Shown: in pieces, positions 22,840 through 34,271 of the stretch
Position numbering within the stretch: the first letter of the stretch is position 1
Layout of the letters: the number at the start of each line of letters is the position of its first letter
Source: Prostheceraeus crozeri
Taxonomy: Eukaryota; Platyhelminthes; Polycladida; Euryleptidae
DNA length: 64,000 nucleotides
Assembly (NCBI GenBank): GCA_907163375.1
Contig: CAJQUW010007072.1
Coordinates: forward strand, 268,279-332,278
Direction of reading: 5' to 3'
Translations under genes and position numbers: made by a program
The notes under the pieces: model-generated
What the model saw: the letters and a program-made list of their open reading frames with translations, nothing else
The model's database searches: none
Told to the model about the DNA's origin: nothing

Positions 22840-24451
22840 CAATGATTAGCAGGCTAAAAGCATGCCGGATTTCAGTACTTTTTATTCAGCTTTTCGCCAA
22901 CTATGAAGCCGGTCAATATCTGATTTTTCGTAAGCTATTCGCTCGCAATAATACCTACTTTTAGCTAGATAATTTTAGGTTCGTACTCGCCATTTGTAAA
23001 ATTGATAAATTAAAAACAATTCAGGACCTGTTAAATTATGATTAGCATACCTGGGGAAGCAAACATATCCAATTAGACGATGCTGGTTATTGTCAAGAGC
23101 CTTTTGTGAATGAAATCCTGAGGAATATCAAGTATATCAACTTCGCTCAGGATTCCAGAGAATAGAGGCTTTAACAAGTAATTCAGGGGCATTCAATGGC
23201 ATTAGAACGACATAAAGATTTAGAAAAATCAGCCGAACAATGTCAAAAGATGCCGATGTTAGATATATTTGACCATGATCAAATTTGATTTCGAAGAATA
23301 TCTGAAAACCCACCTGAAATATGAAGAGAACTGTTTATAAGGCATGTATGAATGAGATGAAGTCATATAATTATGATAGTAATACAACTACTACATTATG
23401 TAGTAGCTACATCAAAATACCAAATAAACATAATGCATGTTGTGTATACTTCCCATCTACTAGTACTCATTCTATGTACATAAAGTTCCGAAAAAAATTG
23501 AAAACTTAATCGCAGATATACGCATTTGTCTGATACTAGAGAGTGAAGCAACACTGCGTTGATCAAACATCTCCAGCATATCAATTTTCTTTATCACATG
23601 CAAGAAGACAGCCGGATGAATGATATATAAACCAATCAAGGCCAATGCAAATGTTAGTGATTAGTGACGACATTGAAAATCACGATTGAAAGGGTATCAA
23701 CCTCCGTCATGAAATCACAGTAAAATCAAGACAAATTATTCCCTAAGACATTTTTGTCATCTATGCGAAATCTAGAAACCTTTTGAAAATTAAGTTTTTT
23801 ATTTCATATTACATCTGTAATGACTGTCTATCATACTAGTCAAGTAAGAAATGTGTTGTTTCATTCAAGTTGCTAATTTTGATATCGACATGGCTTTCTC
23901 AAACATCACATCTCAGATTTTCAAGTCACTATCTATAATTAATTGATAACCAGTGTGTTTAAGCGGATCAAAATTTATCTTTCGCTCGCTTCATTGCTAA
24001 TTTGCCCAAAATCACTTTATCACTCGCCCACCCCTCATTTCCTCGTAATCGCCCTTTCGCTTGCTCACCTCTCAAAACCTTCACAAAATGCCGCTCGCTC
24101 TAACACACGGGATAAGACATACAATTGTGTGAACTATCATTCCCTTACTCGATCAACTTCAAGTTATAACAATATTTACGAAATGTTGTATGATGACAAA
24201 AAGTATTAATCCAACGCAACAATTTTACATTAAACACAATTCCTTGTAAATGTATTTAACAACAGGTTTTAATAGATTCCTAGATCAAGTTAGAGAAATT
24301 ATATCTACAGGAGTTATAGCTTTTAACGAAACAGAACAAAGCAACTTAAGGTAAATATTTGCTCATTACTAATTTATATTACAAAACGGAATCTATGTAA
24401 ACTTCAGACCGAACAAAAATGTCATGCGCATAACTGAAAGCAGTCATTATC
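22840..24451. other. 3' non-coding part of element A
   Basis: No coding seen between the left end and the last exon. Subterminal repeats with TTAGC/GGCTA words lie at about 22830-22910. Confidence 0.5.
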
Positions 24452-26375
24452 TCATATGTCAAGTATTTCACCTAAATCATCATCCAAACAAATAGAACTT
24501 ATAACACCATCTGGTTTCACATTCTCACTATGCCTTCGTTTGAGTCTGTTTGAGTCTTTCGTCGATTTGCAACAACGTTTGATGGCATCTATAACTTCGG
24601 CTTCCGTTCCACTTCCAGGTAATCTTCTTACAACAGCATCTACAGATGAAATTCGTGTATAAAATTGACTTTAATCAATATTTGTACTCAATATATGCAC
24701 ATAGAAATACAAACAAAGGATTTTTCATGCTTTGAAAATTCCCAAGACACCAATTTTTTAAAATCAACTTTTTTCTTTTTACCATAGGCGAAGTGATTAC
24801 ATCTTCTACTATTGATCAATATTCAGATCTGGTGATACAGTAGTAGGATATTCTTAATGAATACACTGTTAATCCTCCCATTCTCTCTTTGATTGAAATA
24901 ATACAATGAAAGGTCTGAAACTTAAAAGTTTACACTAAATATTAAGATGTTAGTTAACAGCAATTAACAGAAATATTTCCTTACATGATATTAACGGCCT
25001 GAGTTTTTCTAACACTGAAATGTTATGACAACGCTACCATTTCATCGTTACTTGGTTAGTCTAGATTTCCAGGCAGAACACTTACTTTTGATACCCTTTG
25101 CAATGGTTGCAGGAAATTTCGTGCAGCCACAAGATCCGTCCCAATTTAATTTGAGGATCACATCATTTGAAAAAATGCGTCGCACACAAAAGTAAACTTG
25201 GACGTTGTAGTTCCACCAATAACTGCCATTGTATCAGCCTGAAATGATGTTTGGACAATTATTCTACGTAGAAGGATTGAGAAGCAAAGCCTGTTATAAG
25301 TATAACAACCTGTGAAGATTGTTATAAGTATAACAACCTGTATAAACCTGTGAAGATATAAAAGTATAACAACATATAACAACAGTATAAATTACTTTTA
25401 CAACAATGAATGACTTTATATTTGTGTGACGGTGAAATCAAAATTGTATCAGAGTGGATATGAATTTGTAATGCACGAAAGTATGGAGCTGTAAATGTGA
25501 AACATCGTTCTTTTTGTTTTCTAAGTATTTCTTATTTCTAATCATAAAATATGTACATATATAGTACATTGATATGAATAGGTTGTAATTTGTTAAAATT
25601 CAAAGATATGAGAGTATATACTTACAAAGCGGTCAAATTTTTGATGGTCTTCCCGTATCTCTGTATCAAAGTTCATTACTGCCTCCAACGAAACCAATGG
25701 CAATCGATTCCGTAGTTCGTTGTTATCACCGCGATTGATTTCCATTACAAATTCTCTAAGCAACACTTGCTCTTTTCTTAGTTCTTCTTGCATCTTCACC
25801 AATGCTTCTGTCCTTGAGTTTATCAAATTCAATTTCCTTACCGGAAAAGATGTGAGTGACTTACTCTGCTTTTCTGACACATGTACATCTTGTCCTACAT
25901 CGCTGATTGGCGACGACTGATTGACGCTGATCGGTGGAGGTTCTGTTTCGACACTTTTAGTTGTGCCACAACTATTACTTGAGATGCAGTTCTCATTCTT
26001 ACTTTTCTTAGTGGATGTTTCATCCCCGCTGGTGAGGATCTGATTTAATGGCTCATGAATTATTCGCTTTCCAACATGAAAACGTGGTATTCTAATTAAT
26101 AGGTCGGGTAGCTTCTTCTTCTTTTGGTTCAAGAGTGCAAGGCATCTATCCTCCGTATATTCCAAATCATCTGCAGTAAAACCAAACTGAATAACGGTTG
26201 CGTTGTACGTTTTTCCAGCATATTCTGACTTAATATCAATCTTTGCAGATGGATTACCTTCAATTTGCTTAAGGTGCGTTGGAGATAGGGAAGTATCTGA
26301 TGTTTTGACAATTGCAATAGTTTCATCTACTTCGAAATACACCAGGGCGTATAAACATCGGTCAAACGGGAGCAT
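24452..26375 (-). CDS. Second gene of element A: three-exon protein of DUF4806 type
   Basis: Minus-strand exons: 26375-25626, 25238-25086 and 24639-24452. Splice signals are clear: donor GTAAGTATA after 25626, acceptor TTTCAG before 25238, donor GTAAGTGTT after 25086, and acceptor ATCTGTAG before 24639. Exon 1 starts MLPFDRCLYALVYFEV, a β-rich N-terminal module (..TIAIVKTSD.., GKTYNATVIQFG), then a Ser/Pro-rich linker and a coiled-coil-like stretch (LVKMQEELRKEQVLL). Exons 2-3 give MAVIGGTTTSKF, LKLNWDG and EAEVIDAIKRCCK, the layout I know from DUF4806 proteins. Exon phases fit only if the T-run at about 25172-25177 in exon 2 is one base short, so the copy has one frameshift or an assembly error there. 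Its job may be DNA binding, like the accessory protein of plant CACTA elements; that is inference. Exon 1 may instead be spliced onto the transposase. Confidence 0.7.
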
Positions 26376-26401
26376 TTCCTGAAAACATGAGGGTAAGTTA
26401 A

Positions 26402-27304
26402 TTAAGGTAGCGGAATCACCAGAAATTCATTTTTTTCATTCAATAGGATGCATTTACCAACTGGAAAAACATCTCTAACCTTGAGCCTGGTAAGTGAGTA
26501 ATAGCCAACATTCAATGTTTGTGAAGGATACGGATACGTGTATAGGTTTCTCGAGAACCTTAAAACTTTGCCACTGATACGATTACAACTGACGGAGGTG
26601 ATCCATACAATTCTTCCATCTTCGAGGGTCGCACAATTATCAGGTGGATTTTTGGAAAATATCAAACCTCGAACTGGGACATGTTTGTACACTTCTCTAA
26701 TGTGGAAAATACGGTTCACGGACTGTTCAAAAATCTTAGAACTGGGTTTTATTCTTCTTTTTAGTATACCAAGGTAATTCTCAAATGTAAAACTTGAAAA
26801 TTTATCTAAAGGTCCATGAAGCGGGACGAAGTCCGGTAAATGTTGCAGAACATGTACATTGTACGACATACCTCGTAAAGCATATATCTCCGGAAACATT
26901 TCAACAAATTTAATCACACAGGCTTTTGCGTTGGCATGATACAGACCATGGTATTTTTCAGAAACTAGGCAATATATTCCAAAACTAAGTAACATGAAGT
27001 GATCGTACACTTCTGGCTTCATATACGGTCGGAAAATATATGGTCCAGCAAACAATAGTAGAGTGCGATACTCGGTGGCCTTAAAATGAACTAATTCCTT
27101 GAATCCTTTGTAGAATCTTCTTTGGAACTCTCTCGGAAGAAATTTGGAAAAAAACATTAAGTCAGATGACAAACTTTCAATTTGAGAATGGGACAATCTG
27201 GATTTCATATGACAGCCTTTAATGGGAGTAAATGTGTATAACATCATCTGTTTCATCACACCAAGTAACACAAGGTGCATGTATTCAGGAGGAAATCCAG
27301 TCAT
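26402..27304 (-). CDS. EnSpm/CACTA transposase, C-terminal half
   Basis: A 300-codon frame beginning MTGFPPEYMHLVLLGVMKQM, the counterpart of the D.MH...LGV motif of EnSpm/CACTA transposases. Its middle, YNVHVLQHLPDFVPLHGPLD followed by FTFENYLGILKRRIK, matches the pattern of the DUF4218 region of plant CACTA proteins (HL..H....GP....M.PFER....LK). The end has a small β-rich tail (LEDGRIVWITSV, SGKVLRF). The frame is open upstream of the first Met (SESPLIGIVPL), and the N-terminal half at 28440-27322 stops only 18 bases away. The two are therefore one protein broken by a single-base shift at about 27325-27345. Expected role: catalysis of element excision and insertion in the nucleus. Confidence 0.82.
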   Translation of the reverse strand: MTGFPPEYMHLVLLGVMKQMMLYTFTPIKGCHMKSRLSHSQIESLSSDLMFFSKFLPREFQRRFYKGFKELVHFKATEYRTLLLFAGPYIFRPYMKPEVYDHFMLLSFGIYCLVSEKYHGLYHANAKACVIKFVEMFPEIYALRGMSYNVHVLQHLPDFVPLHGPLDKFSSFTFENYLGILKRRIKPSSKIFEQSVNRIFHIREVYKHVPVRGLIFSKNPPDNCATLEDGRIVWITSVSCNRISGKVLRFSRNLYTYPYPSQTLNVGYYSLTRLKVRDVFPVGKCILLNEKNEFLVIPLP

Positions 27305-27321
27305 TAAAGGAACAATACCAA

Positions 27322-28440
27322 TTAATGGAGACTCTGAGCATTGATTATTTCCCCGAAATGTTGATAACCTACATCTGAACGAGGAGTAGTATTTGTTTCA
27401 GGAAATATTATCCTATTTTCATGATATTCGCCTTTTTCCCTGCAATAACCACAACCGTAATAAGCGGTATGCGGATGGATGCATTGGATATACGAACGCG
27501 TTGGTGCATCGCGAATACATACAACGCTTCCCAAAAGAAATTTTGAATTGCCAATCTGAAACCCACTAGTTTTCAACTGCAATAACTCATCACGCAGTGG
27601 ACTTAAAAAATCCCGAATATCTGGTTTCCCAACACCCCCAAACAATCCCAATGGCAAAGGTCTATCATAGCCATTGACTAACATTAAAATTGTCCATAGC
27701 TGAAAATTCGACCCAGAAAAAAGAGGTAAACCGTCAATGTTTATCTTCAAATGCAATTCATATGGAGACATTTTATCTATATCTTCTATCAAGTTATGCT
27801 CAATTAGAAATTTAAGGTTGTCAACAATCGTGAAATAAGCTATTTTACCATTGCTGACTGTTTGACAATGCATCTCACTATTCTCAGCCCCTTTCATAAG
27901 CATGTGAACCGATTGAGAAGCAGGTATGTTGTGCCTATTGAGACTTTGTAAAATAAAGGTCATGCCTTCTCTACCCGGATGATACGTAAGATAAAAGAAA
28001 CGAAGATCATCGGTTAAGGAATTTTCCTTAGGACATTTCCCATCAACCTCACCGTGCGACAGAATTGTTTCATCAAAATCATCTGATGATCCTGAAGATA
28101 AAGAATTACTTCCTTGAGTAAGCCAATCATTCCAATCAATATCAGTTTCAATGTCTTCATCAATTACTATCGATTGGTTACTGGCATCTTCCAAATCAAC
28201 TGGAATGCTATCCTTATTATCTACTTCATTCCGATCAATGTCAATGTCTTCATCAATTACTGTCAATTTGTTATTAGAATCTTCCAAAACCACTGGAATA
28301 CTATCTTCACTATCATCTATCGGCCTATTCTCGCTTGATAATTGCCGTCCCTTTTTGTCGTTTTCGATTTCCTGCAATATCACAGCCGATTCCTTTGCAG
28401 CTTGAAGGTAGATTTTTCGGGATGCCATTCTGCAATACAA
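27322..28440 (-). CDS. EnSpm/CACTA transposase, N-terminal half
   Basis: A 372-codon frame. MASRKIYLQAAK at 28428 is the likelier start, because TTGTATTGCAG, a splice acceptor, lies just before it. Residues 40-140 are strongly acidic and hold a 31-residue tandem duplication (DSIPVVLED..VIDEDI at 46-66 and again at 77-97). Residues 145-330 carry the family core: DDLRFFYLTYHPGREGM, INIDGLPLFSGSNFQLWTIL, DIRDFLSPLRDEL and a YYGCGYC cysteine pair. These align in order with the plant motif series SDG.NPF..SYS.WPV, L.PL..EL and CP.C. Neighbouring element B encodes a diverged copy of the same block (50631-50285). A single-base shift separates it from the C-terminal half; otherwise it is well preserved, pointing to a fairly young insertion. 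Confidence 0.83.
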   Translation of the reverse strand: MYCRMASRKIYLQAAKESAVILQEIENDKKGRQLSSENRPIDDSEDSIPVVLEDSNNKLTVIDEDIDIDRNEVDNKDSIPVDLEDASNQSIVIDEDIETDIDWNDWLTQGSNSLSSGSSDDFDETILSHGEVDGKCPKENSLTDDLRFFYLTYHPGREGMTFILQSLNRHNIPASQSVHMLMKGAENSEMHCQTVSNGKIAYFTIVDNLKFLIEHNLIEDIDKMSPYELHLKINIDGLPLFSGSNFQLWTILMLVNGYDRPLPLGLFGGVGKPDIRDFLSPLRDELLQLKTSGFQIGNSKFLLGSVVCIRDAPTRSYIQCIHPHTAYYGCGYCREKGEYHENRIIFPETNTTPRSDVGYQHFGEIINAQSLH

Positions 28441-28553
28441 GTATTCACAATCAAACTTTTGTAATAGGTCTACATGTTACAGTCTATACCATACATAACA
28501 TTTTTTAGTACTCTCTACAGTGAGCACATAAGTTTGTGGATGATAATTCCTTA

Positions 28554-29541
28554 CACTGTAAATCGCTGGATACGAAAATTACATACAAACACATACCAAG
28601 TTTACATACAATTTGAAACCAACATTTGATACGAGATTCTGGTATATATAAAGAAATCTGGTATGTTTTTCATACGAATGGCCATTTACTTTCGTATGTG
28701 ATTGGTATGTAAACGATACGAACTATGCTAACTGTGATTGGCTGTTTTACGTTGAAATACGAATTCTTGGTATGTTTTATATACGAGACCCGATGCAAAT
28801 TGGTATGTGTTTCGTATGTCTTTCGTATGAATAGCTTTATGTCATATGGCAAAAAATATGTTATACTACATACTACTTACAAATAACTTTTTTCCAGTAA
28901 TACCAGTCGTGAATATTTCTTTGTGAAAGTGTGGTATTTAACTAAATTAGATTTATTGTGAAATTAAAGCCGCATGTCATCTTTGCAACTTGTCATAGTC
29001 AAGACTCATAATTAGCTCATTTCCTTGAACTAAATTGATAATCATCATTTCAATAAAACGATGACTTTTCAGCAACCATGTTGACTTATATATCTCAAAC
29101 ATAACTATTTTTGCGTTCATGAATTATAATGTGTCTTTATTTTGGATTGATAATATACTTAGTTCCAAAATTACATAATGCATAATTGTTGATGGTCAAA
29201 TACTTATTGATTATTTATGGAATGCCTCGGACTTACATGTATTAAAATCGAATTCAGTGTTGTTAGTTTGACTATAAAATGTCATTATCTCACTACTTAC
29301 AAAGCAGTAGTAGCATTAGTGTGATCTTTATTGACAAAAGGCCTTAAATCAACATACTTTGGACATGATTGATGCTTTCTTTTAATATTGTGCTGGTATG
29401 GCTTTAGTATGTAAAGCATACCACACTTGAAATAACATGCGAAAAGCATACAAATATATACCAAGATCATACAGAAATATACCAAAAAAATATCTTGGTA
29501 TGCATCCTTCGTATGTGATTGGTATTGAGCGATTTACAGTG
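28554..29541. mobile_element. 988-bp TA-flanked MITE nested in element A
   Basis: Flanked by TA on both sides, it starts CACTGTAAATCGCT and ends AGCGATTTACAGTG (14-bp exact TIR), with similarity continuing inward. The interior is full of GGTATGT, CATACGAA and TTCGTATG words repeated in both orientations. It has no coding region. The TA target and size suit a Tc1/mariner-like or similar non-autonomous element. It lies 113 bp upstream of the transposase frame of element A, where it may have separated promoter from gene. Confidence 0.75.
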
Positions 29542-29543
29542 TA

Positions 29544-29881
29544 GGCATAGAAGAATTATAGGCCTAGACACGAACTCATCGGACATTAAAGGGGCTACAT
29601 TTAATCTACGCACGACCTACGGAAACTTTCAGTAAATTTCCTACATCAGTCAAACGTTTATGTTGGATCTGGTAAATCGTCCAAAAATTCAATCAAAACA
29701 TGGGTATGGACATTTGAATTTTGTGAAATATATGAAGTTTTCTGAATGGCATGGAAATAGATATTTGTCAATTGTCTACACGATATTCCTAATTATTCGT
29801 GGTTATATAAACAGGTTTCAGCTAACTAATTAAAGACGAAATCGATTTGTTGTAATTTCCTAGCAATAACATCGATGCTCC

Positions 29882-29959
<78 letters not shown>

Positions 29960-32460
29960 GTGCGGTATTAAGAATAATAATAAATCTCAATAATTCTGTC
30001 AGTTAGTATCACAATGACCTAAACACCATGTTCCTTAAAATTGAGTTATGCTCCTAGAGATGTTCTTTAACATGTTTTCCATTATGTGACAAAGGATGAA
30101 AGTGATTCGTACCTTAGTATCTACTCGTACTTGACAGAATGACAAAACTTGACTTAACGCATGGAAACACACGAGTAAGCCAGGTATTTATTTCTCAACA
30201 ATTTCCTCTATGGGAATTTTTTCTTTGGTCTGGGGGCTATTTTCTATTAGGTCACTTTGAAACGAATTGACAGAATTATTGTATAACATCCTACAAGGTA
30301 AAATGTATGCAAAAAACTTAAAGACTTTAAAATTTGACAAATGACTGCATGCATAGAACTTTAAAAATTAGTATGATGTAGGCCTATATATAATGCCCAC
30401 CATTACTTGTGCTTAGCAAAGATCACCCATACTCACTCGATCAACAATGTGCGTCGTCAAATACCGCATTCTCATTGCTTATTATTAGACCAAGTAGGCC
30501 TAAACACATTTTACCCGAATCGACTCGCTTCGTCTCGATTTTGACAAAAGCGCGACTCGCAGGGTCCTAAGTCCTTGTGAATGCATTGTGATCTCAAATT
30601 TAATAAAATGGACAGAATGAAATAAAATAACTAACCACTGCCCACGGCGTCTAGTGTCTGTAACTATTCATCGGAATGGTGATGAATTTACTGCATCCGC
30701 GAAATTTAGTTTCAGAATAACAACAGTTTATGACAACTGAACGGTTACACCTAAAGGTTTGCAGGTTGTTCATATCTAATCAGGTTTTTTAATAAAGTAC
30801 ACTAAATCTATTATTATAAAAATGGATATAAAAAACAGATTTGAAAGGCCGTTATCTGTACGATTTTTACATATTCATATATCATTTATTGTACCGGGTA
30901 ATATGATTTAAACATTTTTATTACATTTATACGATATGCATAAAGCTTACCATTTATGGTCTCACTATTTCATGTTATTCTCAAGTTTATCAGATTTTTT
31001 GTGAAATTATAACGAACTCGGTTTCTGAATTTTACAGACCTACTAAGTTTTACTTATAGGGTTCGTAGTATAAGATCTTGAGGGTGTCATGGAGGACCGA
31101 CAGTGTCCGGGAGAAACAGGTAGGGCCGAGGGTTAAGACAAGAAAAAGACGAAAAATGTTAAGAATTAAACAAGAAAGCCGAGGAAATGGGACGAGTGGA
31201 AATATTGGGCTATTCGCACGAAAAAAATCGTGCTAATAACAGAATTGAGTAGACTCGGCTATTCACACCAAAAATTCGCGTGGGTAGTCACTGCACATTC
31301 GAAGTATTAGTTTAGCTAGCCTACCAAGGCCAAGTCTTTTAAGGAACTCACCCGGCCATGAATCTGACGTCTGAGTTTCATTATCAAGGCTGATTTGCCT
31401 AACATACAGGTAGGCCTACCTAAGGTTGACAACATTCACGATATCAATATATCTCATAAATACCGTGTTAATGGCGAACTTTGATAAGTTGTCAATCAAT
31501 GACATGGTGAATTTATGAAGGTAATGTATCCAAAATAAGCTTTACTGACATACTTGGTTTTTATCATAAATAATAGCGTGCAGCCAAGACACCATTGACA
31601 ACAACACTATTTAGTCACTCAATAAGTGTTATATTTCATGCTTTTGCCTATGTTTTACAATTATTTTATTCAACATTTTTCAATACTAATAGCAAAATAT
31701 CAGCTCCAACGCATCTTAATGATACAGAATGATTCGCTTGAAATGTAAAATAAGTACAGCTAGACAACGTGAAAAACTGAAAGAATTTTTTGACCATGGG
31801 TAGGTACTGAATAAAATCTCATTACATAGCTTAAACAAATTCATAATAAAAAAAATTCAATGCCATCATGTTATCATCTTACATAAAACTTTGTTGTATA
31901 ATGCTCTATTCAACATTAATGGAAGAAAAAAAGATTTCGCCAGTACGTTTACTTCACATAACTTAGGAAATACTCATAATGAGAGTCAACATAAAAAAAT
32001 ACTGAAGGATCTATATTTTGATGTAGATCCATGATCATCTCCATAAACAACGGATTCTACAATATAAGGTCTTAGTAATGCAGAATCCGATGTCTATGAT
32101 CTTCTGTCTTTTTAGACAAGAAAAGATTTTGTGTTAATCAAATTCTTAAGGGTTACACTAAAGCAGTCAAATTAACCAAGAATGTGTGTGATAAGATGCT
32201 GGAAAAATAAAATATATAATTTTATATTTAATTTCGTTTCTGTCCAATGTCTCGAATTAATTTTGTCAATTTAGTGTCTTTTTATGATTCTTGACAACAT
32301 AAACGTTCTAGAATTTGAAGTGGCTAATATGAGACTATTTTAAGCAATTGTTTAGCGGTTTAACCGTTTAGATAAATGTAGGATAACAATAGCCGGTTTA
32401 TCGCGGTTGAAAGTTTAATTTCGCTATCAATATCCACCTGACCAGATATTAGCCGGCTTT
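29544..32460. other. 5' non-coding part of element A
   Basis: About 2.9 kb between the nested MITE and the right end without a recognised gene. It includes the TC microsatellite. By analogy with element B it probably holds promoter and 5' UTR or intron sequence. Confidence 0.5.
29881..29953 (+). repeat. (TC)n microsatellite
   Basis: About 35 TC units, interrupted only near the right end by CACTC. Confidence 0.95.
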
Positions 32461-32790
32461 TTGCAGGATACGTTCCCACAGGGTATTTATGATTCTACTC
32501 AATCCCAGGACTGATCCCAGGATTAGCTCAATCCCGCGATGGAGATTTTCCGGGATATTGAAATCCCTACTTGATACCCAATACTTGGGACAAACGAAAC
32601 GTAGATAACATCAAAGAATAAAGGAACACATAAGAGGCAACTCAGCTATAAGTAACCATTTGTGCAATGACACTATATAATACGAGTATGTGCAATTAAT
32701 AACGAGGTACCTCAGCTGTAAGTAGCCATCTGAACATACATGTACGTGTAATGGCAAACATACCCTTGCTAAATATGGATGTGCTTAGTT

Positions 32791-33216
32791 CACTAGGTGA
32801 CATACCACACTCAATCACGCGTAATTACACATGACCCCAAACATCTGTTGCTATGCGGGATATTGCTGCGATATAAGTTATATAAGTTAGTATAGTTGGC
32901 AGTCCTGTTATATAGGCTTTGCGTCTCATGTGTCTGCATGTATCAGAGGCTAAACAATGTGATAGGACCTCAATTTCATGCTCAGGGAAGACAGAACATG
33001 CTTAGCGGTTCATCCGTGGTTCAAGCGGCAAAGTATAAACGCTCGCCCGCGCGTATTCATAAACATTTCCCATGTTTTAACAACATCAGATCAAGTGATT
33101 TCTGACTCTTAGTGAAGCGCGTATGTACGCGGGTAGAAGAATAGAATGTCCTTAACCACGGATGTTTGGGGTGTTCCGTAATTACGCGTCAATTACGCGT
33201 GGCATGTCACCTTGTG
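32791..33216 (+). mobile_element. MITE, CACTAGGTGACAT family (copy 2, complete)
   Basis: It starts CACTAGGTGACATACCAC and ends GTGGCATGTCACCTTGTG. The interior matches copy 1 in inverted orientation (blocks AGGCTAAACAATGTGATAGG and GGTTCATCCGTGGTTCAAGC). The flanks GTT and TTT give at best a poor 3-bp duplication. A short open frame inside is also open in the 54-kb copy, but this only reflects shared DNA. Confidence 0.82.
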
Positions 33217-33240
33217 TTTCACAGCCAAAGTAACGTAAAT

Positions 33241-33318
33241 GTAATTCAGTTAAAATGTGTGCATGTCGATATTAAGATGAATCTTAAAATCGACATGCAA
33301 ACATTTTAATTGAATTAC
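33241..33318. repeat. 78-bp hairpin
   Basis: GTAATTCAGTTAAAATGT and, further in, GCATGTCGAT pair with ATCGACATGC and ACATTTTAATTGAATTAC, leaving a short AT-rich loop. Likely a tiny foldback element. Confidence 0.6.
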
Positions 33319-34271
33319 CTTTTGCCACAATTTCGCATATCATCGATTGGAAGCTGGAGTTATCATAACAGTGACATGGTTGGAAAATGATTTGAAGACA
33401 TTCCAAGCCAAATAACTATAATTTTTGACTTAGTAGGCTTACTTCTCAATCAATCGAAGAAAACACAGAAAATCTGACTTAGTCGAAAACCTCAGTCTGC
33501 TTTCTATTGGATTTACAATGTGTTTTATTTGATGTTATCTGACAAGAAAAGGAATCTCACAGAACTCGATAGACGCGCAGATTCGTGGCAGTCGAAAAGT
33601 GAGCTTCACTACCTGCGAAAAACATGTTGGCGGCCAGACTTGTACTCACTTACATTCAGTTTAGTCATGCAAATGCTATGTGCTTGCTAACAAATGAACT
33701 GAACCAAACACAGAGTTAGATTGTTTAGGCGTACACTGTAAACCAACACCTCCGAAAATCGAGGAAACCTGCATCTAAAGCCCCACACACTTGAATTTTG
33801 GGAGGTTGCGCGAAATAGAATGTTGACGTACTAAAGAGAACAATAGTGCTCTAGCCTCTGAAAACGCTTTGCTTTAGGATTTTTATATTAGTTGCGAATA
33901 GTGTCTTGCTTTAGTGTGTGATTTAAGAGGTGCTGTTTTAGAGTGTATCACTTTGCTAGAAGTGCAAGCTGATTCAAAACGATGGCACATGCAGGAACTT
34001 ACTAAGTGGACTAAAAAGAAATTTTTAATGCCTTACAGAGATAGGAGTTATTGTTGTGCGTCGCTTGCGGATTGCTATGAACTCCTTCAAAATGATCCGA
34101 TCGTCACGATTCCTTCACATTCGAAGAATTCAGATCATTGAGCAAAAGTTTTCTCGATAATGTTGGGCCTCCGATAATTATTAAAAAAAGTTAGCAGGTG
34201 CACGAAAAAACGTTCACAAACTTATCTGTAGAACTTGACATCGACTGTGTCTCTTTGCTGTGTGATCCAGC
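33319..34271. other. Intergenic, one unrecognised 75-codon frame
   Basis: The frame at 33914-34141 (with CDLRGAVLEC and ELTKWTKKKFL) has no motif I recognise and no support from neighbours. Otherwise nothing is seen. Confidence 0.4.

Larger units (their letters stand above)
22809..32483 (-). mobile_element. EnSpm/CACTA-type transposon, element A (9675 bp)
   Basis: The left end CCCTGTGGGAAAGGATCGTG and the right end, read inward, CCCTGTGGGAACGTATCCTG are inverted copies, flanked by TA on both sides (22807-22808 and 32484-32485), a 2-bp target duplication. Subterminal GGCTAAT/ATTAGCCGG words recur near both ends. On the minus strand it encodes a transposase in two adjacent frames (28440-26402) and a second spliced gene (26375-24452). 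A later 988-bp element (28554-29541) sits upstream of the coding region, and a TC microsatellite at 29881-29953. Without the nested element it is ~8.69 kb, close to element B. The ends begin CCC rather than CACTA, so the superfamily call rests on the transposase. Confidence 0.85.

Noticed and set aside
24456-24662. A 68-codon plus-strand frame
   Set aside because: It is antisense to the last exon of the DUF4806-type gene.
28114-28405. Two overlapping plus-strand frames with Ile/Ser-rich repeats
   Set aside because: They mirror the duplicated acidic region of the transposase on the minus strand.
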